Shown: positions 16,290-24,834, counted from the stretch's first letter. The stretch is DNA of 64,000 nucleotides from Streptomyces sp. P3 (GCF_003032475.1 NZ_CP028369.1:5642001-5706000), one strand, 5' to 3'. Numbers and translations are program-made. The notes: generated by a model not told the origin, from the letters alone.

Positions 16290-18524
16290 ATGGCAACTGT
16301 TCTCTATCACCTGGGTCGCGCGGCCTTTCGGTGGCGCTGGTTCGTGACCTTGTTGTGGGTGGCGGTGCTGGGCGCCGTCGGTTTCGCCGCGTCGAAGGCG
16401 CCCGCCGCCGCGGACGAGGGCTTCACCATGCCCGGCATCGAGTCGCAGAAAGCGTTCGACCTGCTGGAGCAGCGCTTCCCCGGCTCGGCAGCCGACGCGG
16501 CGAGCGCCCGGATCGTGTTCGTGGCACCGAGCGGTGAGAAGGTCACCGCCACCGAGAACAGAAGGGCCGTCCAACACCTCGTCGACGAGGCCGCCGAAGG
16601 CTCCCAGGTCGCCGGCGCCGTCGACCCCTTCCAGGCGAAGGCGGTGAGCAGGGACGGTACGACGGCGTACGCGACCGTCAGCTTCAAAACCGGCGCCGCC
16701 GATCTGACCGACGGGAGCAAGGAGCACCTGGAGCGCGTCATCGACGGGGCCCGGGACGCGGGCCTGACCGTCGAGGTCGGCGGCGACGCGCTGGCCGCCC
16801 AGCCCTCTGCGGGCGGCGCGGCCGAGGTGATCGGCATCGCGGTGGCCGCCCTCGTCCTGCTGATCACTTTCGGGTCGATGGCCGCCGCCGGGCTGCCGCT
16901 GCTGACCGCGATCCTCGGTGTCGGCCTCAGCATGGCCGGGATCACGGCCGTGTCGGAGGCGTTCGGCCTGTCCGAGAGCACCGGCACGCTGGCCACCATG
17001 CTCGGTCTGGCCTGCGGCATCGACTACGCCCTGTTCGTCGTCTCCCGGTATCGGGAGGAGCGCGCGAAGGGGCGCACGCCGAGGGAGGCAGCAGGTCTCG
17101 CCGTCGCTACGGCCGGTGCAGCGGTCGTCTTCGCCGGTCTCACGGTCGTCATCGCACTGGCCGGGCTGTCCGTCGTAGGCATTCCGCTGCTCACCAGGAT
17201 GGGACTCGCCGCCGCTGCCGCGGTCCTGGTGGCGGTGCTGGTGTGTCTGACGCTGGTCCCGGCCGTCCTCGGCTTCTGGCCGAACGCCGTTCTCGCGCGC
17301 GGCGCCCGCCGCAACTCCCGGCGCTACCGCAGGAAGCAGCGCAAGGAGGACAACGGCGGATCTCGCTGGGCGCGCATCGTCGTACGCCACCCGCTGCCCG
17401 TCCTGCTGCTCGGCGTCGTGGGGCTGGGTGCCGTTGCCGCACCCGTCCTTGACCTCCAGCTCGGCATGCCCGGCGACGAGGCCAAGCCCACCTCCACCAC
17501 CGAGCGCCGCGCGTACGACGCTCTGGCCGAGGGCTTCGGTCCCGGCTTCAACGGGCCCTTGACGATCGTTGTGGACGCCCAGGGCTCCGCGGACCCGAAG
17601 GCGGCTGTGGCAACGATCGCGAAGGATGTTCAGGCCACGGACGGGGTCGTCTCCGTCTCGCCGGCCCGCTTCAACTCCGCGGGTGATACCGCGGTGTTCT
17701 CCGCCGTCCCGTCCACCGCTCCCACGGACGAGAAGACCAAGGATCTCGTCACCGCCATCCGTGACGAACGCCCCGGCATCGAGTCCAACGCCGGCGCCTC
17801 CTTCGAGGTCACCGGAAAGACCGCGCTGGACATCGACGTCGCCGAAAAGGTGCAGGCCTCCCTGATGCCCTATCTGGCGGTCGTGGTGGGACTCGCCATC
17901 GTCCTGCTGCTGGTCGTGTTCAGGTCCCTGCTGGTGCCGGTGAAGGCCGCGTTCGGGTTCCTGCTGTCCGTCCTCGCGGCGCTGGGTTCGGTGGTGCTGG
18001 TATTCCAGCAGGGTCACGGCGCCGACCTGCTGGGCGTGGAGTCCACCGGGCCGATCATGAGCATGATGCCGATCTTCCTGGTGGGCATCGTCTTCGGTCT
18101 CGCCATGGACTACGAGGTGTTCCTGGTCTCGCGGGTGCGCGAGTCCCACGTTCACGGGGACGCGGCCAGGACGGCGATCGTCTCCGGGTTCAAGCACAGC
18201 GCCCGGGTGGTCGGGGCCGCCGCGCTGATCATGATGGCGGTCTTCTCCGGCTTCGTCGGGGCCGGCGAGTCGATGATCAAGATGATCGGGTTCGGGCTGG
18301 CCATCGCGGTCCTGTTCGACGCCTTCGTCGTCCGCATGGCGATCGTCCCCGCCGTCCTGTCCCTCCTCGGTGACAAAGCCTGGTACCTGCCCCGCTGGCT
18401 GGACCGGCTGCTGCCCGACGTCGACGTCGAGGGCGAGAAGCTCAGCCGCAAGGTTCCCGCACCGACGGGTTCCGCCGCCGACCCCGACGAGCGGCCGCTG
18501 GCAGAGCCCGTCCCCATCCGCTAG
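16290..18524 (+). CDS. MMPL-family RND exporter
   Basis: A 744-residue inner-membrane transporter of the MmpL/ActII-3 type, thought to export lipids or hydrophobic compounds using the proton gradient. Layout: TM1 near residues 15-35, an extracytoplasmic loop, five TMs around 180-350, a second TM and loop, then five TMs up to about 710. Both repeats carry the conserved proton-relay Asp: GLACGIDYALFVVSR (Asp245) and GLAMDYEVFLVSR (Asp607). ATG 16290 has GGAGG at 16274-16278; a GTG at 16272 is too close to that site. Expression likely depends on twin-palindrome region A. The cargo is unknown. Confidence 0.92.
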   Translation: MATVLYHLGRAAFRWRWFVTLLWVAVLGAVGFAASKAPAAADEGFTMPGIESQKAFDLLEQRFPGSAADAASARIVFVAPSGEKVTATENRRAVQHLVDEAAEGSQVAGAVDPFQAKAVSRDGTTAYATVSFKTGAADLTDGSKEHLERVIDGARDAGLTVEVGGDALAAQPSAGGAAEVIGIAVAALVLLITFGSMAAAGLPLLTAILGVGLSMAGITAVSEAFGLSESTGTLATMLGLACGIDYALFVVSRYREERAKGRTPREAAGLAVATAGAAVVFAGLTVVIALAGLSVVGIPLLTRMGLAAAAAVLVAVLVCLTLVPAVLGFWPNAVLARGARRNSRRYRRKQRKEDNGGSRWARIVVRHPLPVLLLGVVGLGAVAAPVLDLQLGMPGDEAKPTSTTERRAYDALAEGFGPGFNGPLTIVVDAQGSADPKAAVATIAKDVQATDGVVSVSPARFNSAGDTAVFSAVPSTAPTDEKTKDLVTAIRDERPGIESNAGASFEVTGKTALDIDVAEKVQASLMPYLAVVVGLAIVLLLVVFRSLLVPVKAAFGFLLSVLAALGSVVLVFQQGHGADLLGVESTGPIMSMMPIFLVGIVFGLAMDYEVFLVSRVRESHVHGDAARTAIVSGFKHSARVVGAAALIMMAVFSGFVGAGESMIKMIGFGLAIAVLFDAFVVRMAIVPAVLSLLGDKAWYLPRWLDRLLPDVDVEGEKLSRKVPAPTGSAADPDERPLAEPVPIR

Positions 18525-18634
18525 CCGCAACCGCGCGGCCGCCTCTGAGGGCGGTCGCCCTCGACCGGGGCCGCCGAAGCGGCGGCAGCCCCGACGCGCC
18601 GCGCCCGTGGGGACAGGGGCGGCGCGATCCAGGG

Positions 18635-18673
18635 CCCGGCGGCCGGAGCTTTACCCCAGCTCCGGCCGCCGGG
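18635..18673 (+). terminator. Strong hairpin after MMPL gene
   Basis: CCCGGCGGCCGGAGCT and AGCTCCGGCCGCCGGG form a perfect 16-bp stem with the 7-base loop TTACCCC, 110 bp after the MMPL stop. It should end that transcript and separate it from the following unit, which has its own control region. Confidence 0.8.
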
Positions 18674-18699
18674 ACCGCGGACTTGGCCGGGGGCACGGG

Positions 18700-18770
18700 G
18701 TGTAGCCCGCTACACCCCCACCTCGGGAGGGCGCTCCCTCGTCCCGGCCGCTGGCCCAAGGAATCGTGGA
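18700..18770 (+). promoter_or_regulatory. Twin-palindrome control region B
   Basis: GTGTAGCCCGCTACAC (18700-18715), GGGAGGGCGCTCCC (18725-18738) and GGAATCGTGGA (18760-18770) repeat region A with identical offsets of 25 and 60 bases. A further half-site, CGCTACACCCCC, occurs near 18825. It stands upstream of the decayed permease and the secreted esterase. Confidence 0.7.
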
Positions 18771-18852
18771 CGACACAGCAAGACGCTCCGCAAGCCCCGC
18801 TGAGCAGGCCGGACTTCACGGGCCGCTACACCCCCCGACTGGAGCCCCCGCG

Positions 18853-19140
18853 ATGAACATCACGGTCGCCGTGGTATTGGCGCTCGCCTCCATCGCCGCC
18901 TACGCCGCCGCGGCCGCGACGCAGCACCGCGTCGCCTCCACCGACGGGCATGGGGCTGCGACGCCTGTTGGCCGGCCCCGCCTGGTGGGCGTCGAACGCC
19001 GCCAATGCCACGGGCGCGGCGCTGCACGTCGCCGCCCTCAAGTACGGCCCGCTCACCCTTGTCCAGTGCCTCGGCGCGCTGACCATCACAGCCGCCGTCC
19101 CGCTCGCCGCCCGCGGCGCCGGACGCCGCGTCAGCCGCGG
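18853..19140 (+). pseudogene. Decayed DMT/EamA-type permease
   Basis: From ATG 18853 one frame reads MNITVAVVLALASIAAYAAA then TQHRVAST, a membrane N-terminus with the QHR motif of small DMT-family permeases. Homology then passes into another frame near 18945 (LLAGPAWWASNAANATG, ALKYGPLTLVQCLGAL, then TAAVPLAARGAGRRV) and ends in Arg-rich noise. A frameshift plus loss of the last two thirds makes this non-functional. It still sits behind an intact control region, so the region may now serve the esterase. Confidence 0.7.
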
Positions 19141-19267
19141 CGGACGGCGCCCGAGCCCACGTCACTCATGGCCCCGCCCACACCGCTCCGGCCCCGCGGT
19201 CCCCGGCAAGCGGCCGCCTTACATACCCGGGCCTCGCGGGAGCGACCCAACCGGAAAGCAGGACCCT

Positions 19268-20200
19268 TTGAAGACGACCCATCTCCGGACCGTACTGGTA
19301 GGCGTCCTCGTCACCTGCGGCACACTGGCCACCGTGGTCGGCGTCGCCCACAGCGAGCACGACCAGGCCCAGGCCGCCCCCGCTGCCAAAGGCCCGTACG
19401 TCGCCCTCGGCGACTCCTACACAGCCGGCCCGAAGATCCCCGGCCAGACCGGCGCCCCGGCCGGCTGCGACCGCTCCGACCGCAACTACCCGTCACAGGT
19501 GGCCTCCCGGCTCGGCGTGGCAGACACCGACTTCCGTGATGTCAGCTGCAGCGGCGCCCCCATCGCCGACCTCACCCAGCCACAGACCACAGATCAGGGC
19601 ACCAACGCGCCCCAACTCTCGGCGCTTTCACCGAAGACCCGGCTGGTCACCCTCGGCATCGGCGGCAACGACATCGGTTTCGGCTCGATGATCAAGCGGT
19701 GCGGCACGATGGGGCTGGCGTACCAGGCCCTCGGCAGCGGCAAGTACATCCCCGAGGACACCCTTTGCAGGGGGCACTACGTCCACCGTCGCACCGACGA
19801 GCTGGAGCGGATGATCGACGCCGCAGGCGAACGGCTGGCCGGCGCGCTGACGGAGATCAACCGCCGCGCGCCCCAGGCCCGGGTCTACGTCGTCGGCTAT
19901 CCGGCGATCCTGCCCGCAGACGGCGCCGACTGCGGCGGCGAACTGCCCCTCGCGCCCGGCGACATGAGCTACCTGCGGGAAAAGGAGCAGCAGCTCAACA
20001 GCGAGCTGCGGGAGCGGGCTCGGGCATCCGGAGCGGTGTACGTCGACACGTACCGTCCGTCCGAGGGGCGCGACGCCTGCTCGGACGCGGCCACCCGCTG
20101 GATCGAACCCCTTGTCCCCAGCAGCCCGGCCGCGGCCGTCCACCCCAACGAGCGAGGCGAACGCGGTATGGCGGACGCCGTGCTGGACGCACTCAGGTGA
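19268..20200 (+). CDS. Secreted SGNH-family esterase/lipase
   Basis: A 310-residue exported hydrolase. The frame extends upstream into the dead permease, so the TTG at 19268 (AGCAGGA before it) is chosen because it starts a typical signal peptide: KTTHLR, a hydrophobic core VLVGVLVTCGTLATVVGV, and cleavage near QAQAA. SGNH blocks: GDS (Ser50), the later Gly, GIGGNDIGF (Asn) and His292 in AAVHPNERG. Several paired Cys suggest disulfides, as in the Streptomyces lipase/phospholipase group. The likely job is hydrolysis of lipid or short esters outside the cell. It converges on the response regulator, 19 bp away. Confidence 0.9.
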   Translation: MKTTHLRTVLVGVLVTCGTLATVVGVAHSEHDQAQAAPAAKGPYVALGDSYTAGPKIPGQTGAPAGCDRSDRNYPSQVASRLGVADTDFRDVSCSGAPIADLTQPQTTDQGTNAPQLSALSPKTRLVTLGIGGNDIGFGSMIKRCGTMGLAYQALGSGKYIPEDTLCRGHYVHRRTDELERMIDAAGERLAGALTEINRRAPQARVYVVGYPAILPADGADCGGELPLAPGDMSYLREKEQQLNSELRERARASGAVYVDTYRPSEGRDACSDAATRWIEPLVPSSPAAAVHPNERGERGMADAVLDALR

Positions 20201-20219
20201 GATGTCCTCGGATGAGCGG

Positions 20220-20879
20220 TCAGGTTCCTTTCCTGTAAGGGTCGTTGAGGTAGGCCAGCACGGCGAGGACCCGGCGGTGCCCGCTGTCGCTGGGCGGCAG
20301 GTGCAGCTTGAGGAAGACGTTGCCGATGTGCTTGCTGACCGACCGCTCGGTAATGACCAGCGTGCTGGCGATGGTGGCGTTTGCGTGCCCTTCGGCCATC
20401 AGCTTCAGCACCTCGCGCTCGCGCGGGGTGAGGGAGTCCAGCGGTGAGTCCCGGCGGCGCGTCAGCAACTCGGTCACCACCTCCGGATCCAGCGCCGTAC
20501 CGCCGGAGGCGACCCGCTCCAGGGCCTCCAGGAACTCGTCGACCCGGCCCACCCGGTCCTTGAGCAGGTAACCGACGCCGCTTGCCCCGTCGGCCAGCAA
20601 CTCGGCGGCGTACGACTCCTCGACGTACTGGGACAGGACCAGCACCGGCAGCCCCGGGATCTGCTGCCGGGCGTCCAGAGCCGCCCGCAGGCCTTCGTCG
20701 CGGAAGCAGGGCGGCATCCGTACGTCCAGCACGGCCGCGTCCGGGCGGTGATGCAGCAGCGCGGGCATGATCTCCGGCCCGCTGCCGGCCACGGCCACGA
20801 CCTCGTGCCCGGCCGAGGTCAGCAGCAGCACGAGCCCTTCCCTGAGCAAGGCGTTGTCCTCGGCGATCACCACACGCAC
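20220..20879 (-). CDS. NarL/LuxR-type response regulator
   Basis: A 219-residue regulator. The receiver domain begins VRVVIAEDNALLREGL, has the phosphoacceptor Asp52 in AAVLDVRMPP and Lys in GYLLKDRVG. A GerE-type HTH follows (SLTPREREVLKLMAEGHANA). GTG 20879 gives a typical start and has AAAGGA 10 bases upstream; longer starts run back into the kinase gene. It lies downstream of the sensor kinase on the same strand, so the pair is co-transcribed. A conserved GTG/GCC context around the start is duplicated at the kinase end (18-bp direct repeat). Confidence 0.93.
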   Translation of the reverse strand: MRVVIAEDNALLREGLVLLLTSAGHEVVAVAGSGPEIMPALLHHRPDAAVLDVRMPPCFRDEGLRAALDARQQIPGLPVLVLSQYVEESYAAELLADGASGVGYLLKDRVGRVDEFLEALERVASGGTALDPEVVTELLTRRRDSPLDSLTPREREVLKLMAEGHANATIASTLVITERSVSKHIGNVFLKLHLPPSDSGHRRVLAVLAYLNDPYRKGT

Positions 20880-20943
20880 GGCAGGCCCGTCCTTTTCCAC
20901 GTCGGTCTCGTCCCCGCCGGCTCGGTCACCACACGCACGGCAG
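20867..20943. repeat. 18-bp direct repeat at kinase/regulator junction
   Basis: TCACCACACGCACGGCAG occurs at 20867-20884 and again at 20926-20943, 59 bp apart. One copy lies over the regulator start, the other over the kinase stop. It could allow slippage or deletion, or be the trace of a small duplication. Confidence 0.6.
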
Positions 20944-22080
20944 CTCCACGGCAATCATCGTCGGTCCCCCCTTGGGACTGGTCACGGTCACCTCACCGTC
21001 CATAGCGGCGACGCGCCGCCGGACGCCGAGCAGTCCGGTGCCGCTGTTCTCGTCGGCTCCGCCCAGGCCCTCGTCCCGGATGACGGCCCGCAATCCGCGG
21101 GGGACGCGCTCCAGCTGAACGGTCGCGCGCCGCGAACCGCTGTGCTTGGCGGCGTTCGTCAGCGCCTCGGCCACCGCAAAATACGCCGCCGCCTCCACCG
21201 CCGCCGGAGCCCGCGGCCCCTCCTCCAGCCCGCCGTCCACCCGCACGGTCACCTCCAGCCCACTGCCGGCCGCCAGCGCCCGTACGGCGCCGACGAGACC
21301 GCGGTCGGTGAGGATCGGCGGGTGAATGCCGCGTACTACCTGCCGCAGCTCGGTCAGCGCCTCCTCGGCCTGCTCCTGGGCGTCGTCGAGGAGTTTGCGG
21401 GCCGCCTCGGGATCGTGGCCATAGGCGCGTTTCGCGAGCCCGATCCGCATGGACAGGGCGACCAAGCGGGCCTGTGCCCCGTCGTGCAGGTCCCGCTCGA
21501 TGCGGCGCAGCTCGGCGCCGTGTGCGGCGATCGCGTCCGCCCGGGTGGCGGCCAGCTCCTCGACCCGCGCGGCCAGCAGCGCCCGGGGCGAGGGCTTGAG
21601 CAGGGCCTGCGACCAGCGGGCCTCCAGGTCGGCGAGGCGGGTGATCAAAGGCAGGACGACCGCCCCGCGACGCCCGAGCCCGCACCACACCCCGTCCACG
21701 ACCAGGCCCAGCGGCCACAGCGGCAGCGCCACGCACAGCAGGGCGCCATAGACGTATGAGGCAGCCATCCAGCGCAGGTCGAGGAAGGTGCCCGGGTCAT
21801 GGACGGCGATGCGCAGGCGCTCGCGCAGGGTGCCGGTGATCGGCCGGTAAGCCTCCGGGATGTGCCGGCCCGTCCAGGCGGCCGTCAGAGCGCGTTTCGC
21901 GCCGGCGATCCGGCGGATCAGCAGCACCGTCTCGGGCAGCATCCACGCCCCGACCACGACAACCGTGCCGACGGCCGTGATCAGCAGCACGGTGATGAAC
22001 AGGTACAGGCCGAAGGCCAGCGCTGCGGCCACGAGCAGATGGAGCGTGGCCCGCGCTGCCTGCCGGATCGTTCTGCCCAT
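20926..22080 (-). CDS. NarL-partner sensor histidine kinase
   Basis: A 384-residue membrane kinase. Two TM hairpin regions lie at about residues 12-46 and 105-132 with hardly any extracytoplasmic domain. The HisKA_3 dimerisation domain carries the phospho-His199 in IERDLHDGAQARL. The ATPase domain has EALTNAAKHSG (N box) and GTGLLGVRRRV. ATG 22080 directly precedes TM1; earlier in-frame starts add only Arg/Pro/Ser-rich sequence. Its short extracellular loops suggest sensing within or near the membrane, which fits a cluster with an exporter and an esterase. The signal is unknown. Confidence 0.92.
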   Translation of the reverse strand: MGRTIRQAARATLHLLVAAALAFGLYLFITVLLITAVGTVVVVGAWMLPETVLLIRRIAGAKRALTAAWTGRHIPEAYRPITGTLRERLRIAVHDPGTFLDLRWMAASYVYGALLCVALPLWPLGLVVDGVWCGLGRRGAVVLPLITRLADLEARWSQALLKPSPRALLAARVEELAATRADAIAAHGAELRRIERDLHDGAQARLVALSMRIGLAKRAYGHDPEAARKLLDDAQEQAEEALTELRQVVRGIHPPILTDRGLVGAVRALAAGSGLEVTVRVDGGLEEGPRAPAAVEAAAYFAVAEALTNAAKHSGSRRATVQLERVPRGLRAVIRDEGLGGADENSGTGLLGVRRRVAAMDGEVTVTSPKGGPTMIAVELPCVW

Positions 22081-22151
22081 GGCGGCAAGGCTACGGCCTG
22101 GGGGAACGGATGTGATCGTTCGTGGGCGTGCGGGCCTCTGACGTACCGGGT

Positions 22152-22580
22152 TCATGGCGCCGTGTACTCCTTCACCGAGGGCTCTTCGAGGGGGAGCGGG
22201 CACAACGGCAGTTCCGCGACGACTTCGAATCCGCCCCGGGGCCGATGGCCCGCGCGCAGACGGCCCCCGGCCGCGTGGGCGCGTTCGTGCATGCCGATGA
22301 GCCCGTGGCCACTGTGGGGGAAGGCCCGGTCGGCCGGCGCAGTGCTTGCACTGTTGGTGCGGTGATGGACAGCAGATCGTGGCCGTGGGTGAGCCGTACC
22401 TCGGCCGTGCCGGTCGTGGCGTGCTTGGTGACGTCGGTGAGTGCCTCCTGCACGATCCGCGAGTGCCTCCTGCACGATCCGGTAGGCCGTGAGGTCCGTC
22501 CCGGCGGGAAGAGGCCGTGGTTCTCCCTCGCCGGTGAGGGAGACAGTGAGCCCGACACTGGCTCCGCGGAAATCGTGGAA
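22152..22580 (-). pseudogene. Dead second histidine kinase, C-terminal part
   Basis: Pieces of a NarL-type kinase ATPase domain appear in two frames on the minus strand: TDLTAYRIVQEAL, then (other frame) VQEALTDVTKHATTGTAEVR and HGHDLLSI, then back in the first frame to HGLIGMHERAHAAGG and GGFEVVAELPL. The first shift is caused by a 22-bp tandem duplication at 22439-22482. The G1 region is lost and everything N-terminal of about 22580 is missing. It is a relic of a second two-component system beside the live one. Confidence 0.8.
22439..22482. repeat. 22-bp tandem duplication in kinase relic
   Basis: A 22-bp unit beginning GAGTGCCTCCTGCACGATCC is present twice in direct succession (22439-22460, 22461-22482; last base differs). 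Because 22 is not a multiple of three it shifts the reading frame of the former kinase. Confidence 0.85.
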
Positions 22581-22666
22581 CTGTCCCTCGTCTCCCGGGA
22601 CGGCACGCACGAGCCGCTGGTGGAGGAGTTCCTGCGGCACGCGGCGACGGACCGGCAGGAGACTGA

Positions 22667-23503
22667 CTAGGCACGTCCCCGTGACTCACCGGCCCGGGCC
22701 AGGACACCCCGTGCGCGTTCGAGCACCGGCCGGTCGACCATCTGCCCGTCGACCGTCGTGACCGGGTCACCGGCGTTGAGAACGCCGCGCGCCCAGCGCA
22801 GTTCGCCGGCGGTGGGAGCGAACCCGTCGGCGGCGGGCCGGACCTGCGCCGGATGGACGCAGAACTTACCGGTGAACCCCAGGCGCCGGGCGTGCGCGAC
22901 GTCGGCGTCGAGCGCGTCGGGATCCCGTACGGCGGTGGTGACGCCGTCGAGGGGCGGGTGGGCGCCTGCCGCGGCAGAGGCGAGGACCAGTCGGGAGCGG
23001 GCGTGGGTGAGGGCGAGGTGGTCGTCGTGGGCGACGCCGAGCTCGGCGGCCAGGTCGACGTTGCCGAAGGCGGCGCGCACGACGCCGCCCACGGCGCACA
23101 CGTCGTGGGCCCGTTCGATGCCGAGGGCGGTCTCGACCAGCGGGATCAGCGGACAGCGTCCGGCTGTGCGGGCTGAGATCTCCGCGAGGACGTACGGGTC
23201 CTCGGCCTTGGGGATGATGATCGGGCAGCCGTGGTCGGCTGCTGGTGCCAGGTCCGCCTCGAACCACGGGGTGCCGGGCGGATTGACGCGTACGACGGCT
23301 GTGTTGCCGAGGCCGAGCCAGTTGTCGGCGTTGTCGCGGGCGCGGTCCTTGTCGTCGGCGGCGACGGCGTCTTCGAGGTCGATGATGACGAAGTCGCTGC
23401 CCGAGGCGGCGGCCTTGTCGAAGCGGTCGGGCCGGTGGCCGGGGACGAAGAGCAGGGTTCGTGCGGCGGCGATGCGGTCGGTGTCCGGGTGGCTAGAGGT
23501 CAT
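22667..23503 (-). CDS. CitE-like CoA-ester lyase (HpcH/HpaI family)
   Basis: A 278-residue TIM-barrel lyase of the citrate-lyase-beta/malyl-CoA lyase type, which cleaves or forms C-C bonds in 3-hydroxyacyl-CoA esters. Signatures are TLLFVPGHRPDRFDKA, DFVIIDLEDAVA (metal-binding acids), VRVNPPGTPW (Arg contacting the carboxylate), ETALGIERA with the metal-ligand Glu, and GKFCVHPAQV. ATG 23503 overlaps the stop of the upstream dehydratase gene (ATGA). Possible substrates are malyl-, citramalyl- or beta-methylmalyl-CoA. The pairing with a mesaconyl-CoA-hydratase-like protein favours the C5 options (inference). Confidence 0.88.
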   Translation of the reverse strand: MTSSHPDTDRIAAARTLLFVPGHRPDRFDKAAASGSDFVIIDLEDAVAADDKDRARDNADNWLGLGNTAVVRVNPPGTPWFEADLAPAADHGCPIIIPKAEDPYVLAEISARTAGRCPLIPLVETALGIERAHDVCAVGGVVRAAFGNVDLAAELGVAHDDHLALTHARSRLVLASAAAGAHPPLDGVTTAVRDPDALDADVAHARRLGFTGKFCVHPAQVRPAADGFAPTAGELRWARGVLNAGDPVTTVDGQMVDRPVLERARGVLARAGESRGRA

Positions 23504-24363
23504 GCGAAGGTCACCTCGGCGGTGGCGTGCCGTGCCTCGCGGTGGGTGGCGATGTGCAGCTGGGCGTGGTCGTCGGTGGGTGTGCCGTGGGCGAGGAGGT
23601 GCTCGCCCACGAACGCCGGGCGGTGCAGCCGGTAGGACAGCGAGCGCACCTGCCGCTCCGGGGCGTTCCCGCGGACCAGTTCCAGCATGAGCAGGGCCAG
23701 CAGCGGGCCGTGGACGACGAGGCCGGGGTAGCCCTCCGTATCGCGGCAGTACGGGCTGTCGTAGTGGATGCGGTGGGCGTTCGCGGTGAGCGCGCTGAAC
23801 CGGAAGAGCAGGGTCTCGGTCGGGTGCAGGCGCAGCTGCCACGGTCCCTCGGGCTCCGGTTCGGTGGATGCGTCGAGTGCGGCCGGGTGGCTTGGAGTGG
23901 CGCCGTCGCCCGATCGGTAGACGATGTCCTGCTCTTCCACCAGACACAGGCGGCCGTCCTGCCGGAACTCCTGGCGTTCGGTGACGAACAGCAGCTCGCC
24001 GCTGCGGCCCTGCTTGGGGGTGATGGCGGCCAGGCTGACGGTGCGTTCGGCCGGTTGATTGAGGCGCAGGGGTTCGGTGATCTCGCAGCGTCCGCCGGCG
24101 AACATGCGCCTGCGGTCGGGGATGGGCGGCAGGAAGCGGGCGTCGCGCAGGTGGCCGTCGGGGCCGAGGGCCTGCTGGGGTGCCCAGTGCAAGAAGTAGA
24201 GCCACTGCCACAGCGGCGGCAGCCGGTCGCCGGACTCGGCCGCGGGGGCAGGGAGGTCCAGCAGTGCCGACAGCGCCGCCGCCGGAGCGGGCGGCAGGGC
24301 GTCCTCGTCGGTGACCGGTTCGGGACGCCATGACTCCACGTGGGAGGCGAGGGAGGTGGGCAT
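23500..24363 (-). CDS. FAS1-like/MaoC-type dehydratase (mesaconyl-CoA hydratase-like)
   Basis: A 287-residue double-hotdog hydratase. The N-terminal hotdog contains FLPPIPDRRRMFAGG. The C-terminal one contains the catalytic block IHYDSPYCRDTEGYPGLV followed by VHGPL. This architecture is that of mesaconyl-C4-CoA hydratase and HTD2-like enzymes, which add water to enoyl-CoA esters. GAGGAA precedes ATG 24363. It overlaps citE by 4 bp, so hydration followed by lyase cleavage is a likely pair of consecutive steps. The transporter stub ends only 23 bp upstream. Confidence 0.82.
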   Translation of the reverse strand: MPTSLASHVESWRPEPVTDEDALPPAPAAALSALLDLPAPAAESGDRLPPLWQWLYFLHWAPQQALGPDGHLRDARFLPPIPDRRRMFAGGRCEITEPLRLNQPAERTVSLAAITPKQGRSGELLFVTERQEFRQDGRLCLVEEQDIVYRSGDGATPSHPAALDASTEPEPEGPWQLRLHPTETLLFRFSALTANAHRIHYDSPYCRDTEGYPGLVVHGPLLALLMLELVRGNAPERQVRSLSYRLHRPAFVGEHLLAHGTPTDDHAQLHIATHREARHATAEVTFA

Positions 24364-24386
24364 GGGCTTGTTCCTCGTAGACGGAG

Positions 24387-24540
24387 TCAGGTCAGCGGGG
24401 TGGTGGCCTGCGTGGCGGTGGCCTGTGGGGCGGGCGTCGGGTTTTCCAGCAGGGATGTGCGGGACGATTCGCGTACGACGAGCGTGGCCAGGAAGGTCAG
24501 GCCGATGCACGCGGTGACGTACCAGAAGAAGACGGTCTCG
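24387..24540 (-). pseudogene. C-terminal stub of MFS metabolite symporter
   Basis: About 50 codons reading ETVFFWYVTACIGLTFLATL then VVRESSRTSLLE, the last TM and tail of MHS-type MFS carriers. They are joined directly to an aldehyde dehydrogenase N-terminus at about 24540. The rest of the carrier has been deleted. The former carrier presumably imported the substrate of this pathway. Confidence 0.75.
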
Positions 24541-24818
24541 TGGCCGCCGCTTCGGTCTCGGCGAGCCGGCGGGCGTTCGCGGCGATGGTGTCGCCGAGCC
24601 ACCGCAGCAGAGCGCCCCGCGCACTGGCGGTCAGCTCGGCCCAGGGGCCCGGTGTGCAGGGCGCGGTGGGCGGCTCGCACCGCGTCGTCCACGTCCTGCT
24701 CAGTGCCCTGGGCGATCTCGGCCCAGGGCGCGCCCAGGTAGGGGATGTCGGTGGGGAACCACTCACCGCCGGTTGCCTTGCGGCTCTCCCCGTCGATGAA
24801 CATCTCGTAGCGCTGCAT
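24540..24818 (-). pseudogene. N-terminal stub of aldehyde dehydrogenase
   Basis: ATG 24818 begins MQRYEMFIDGESRKATGGEW and continues GAPWAEIAQGTEQDVDDAVR, a normal ALDH N-terminus. A one-base shift near a run of C (about 24648) moves the match to the next frame (GPWAELTASARGALLRWLGD, then TIAANARRLAETEAAAT). The sequence then stops where DNGK should follow and enters the MFS stub. Nothing of the catalytic Cys/Glu domain remains. Confidence 0.8.
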
Positions 24819-24834
24819 TCGGAAATCCCGCCCG

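Noticed and set aside
18950-19267. Long N-terminal extension of the SGNH esterase
   Set aside because: These codons match a decayed membrane permease in the same frame; the esterase signal peptide begins at TTG 19268.
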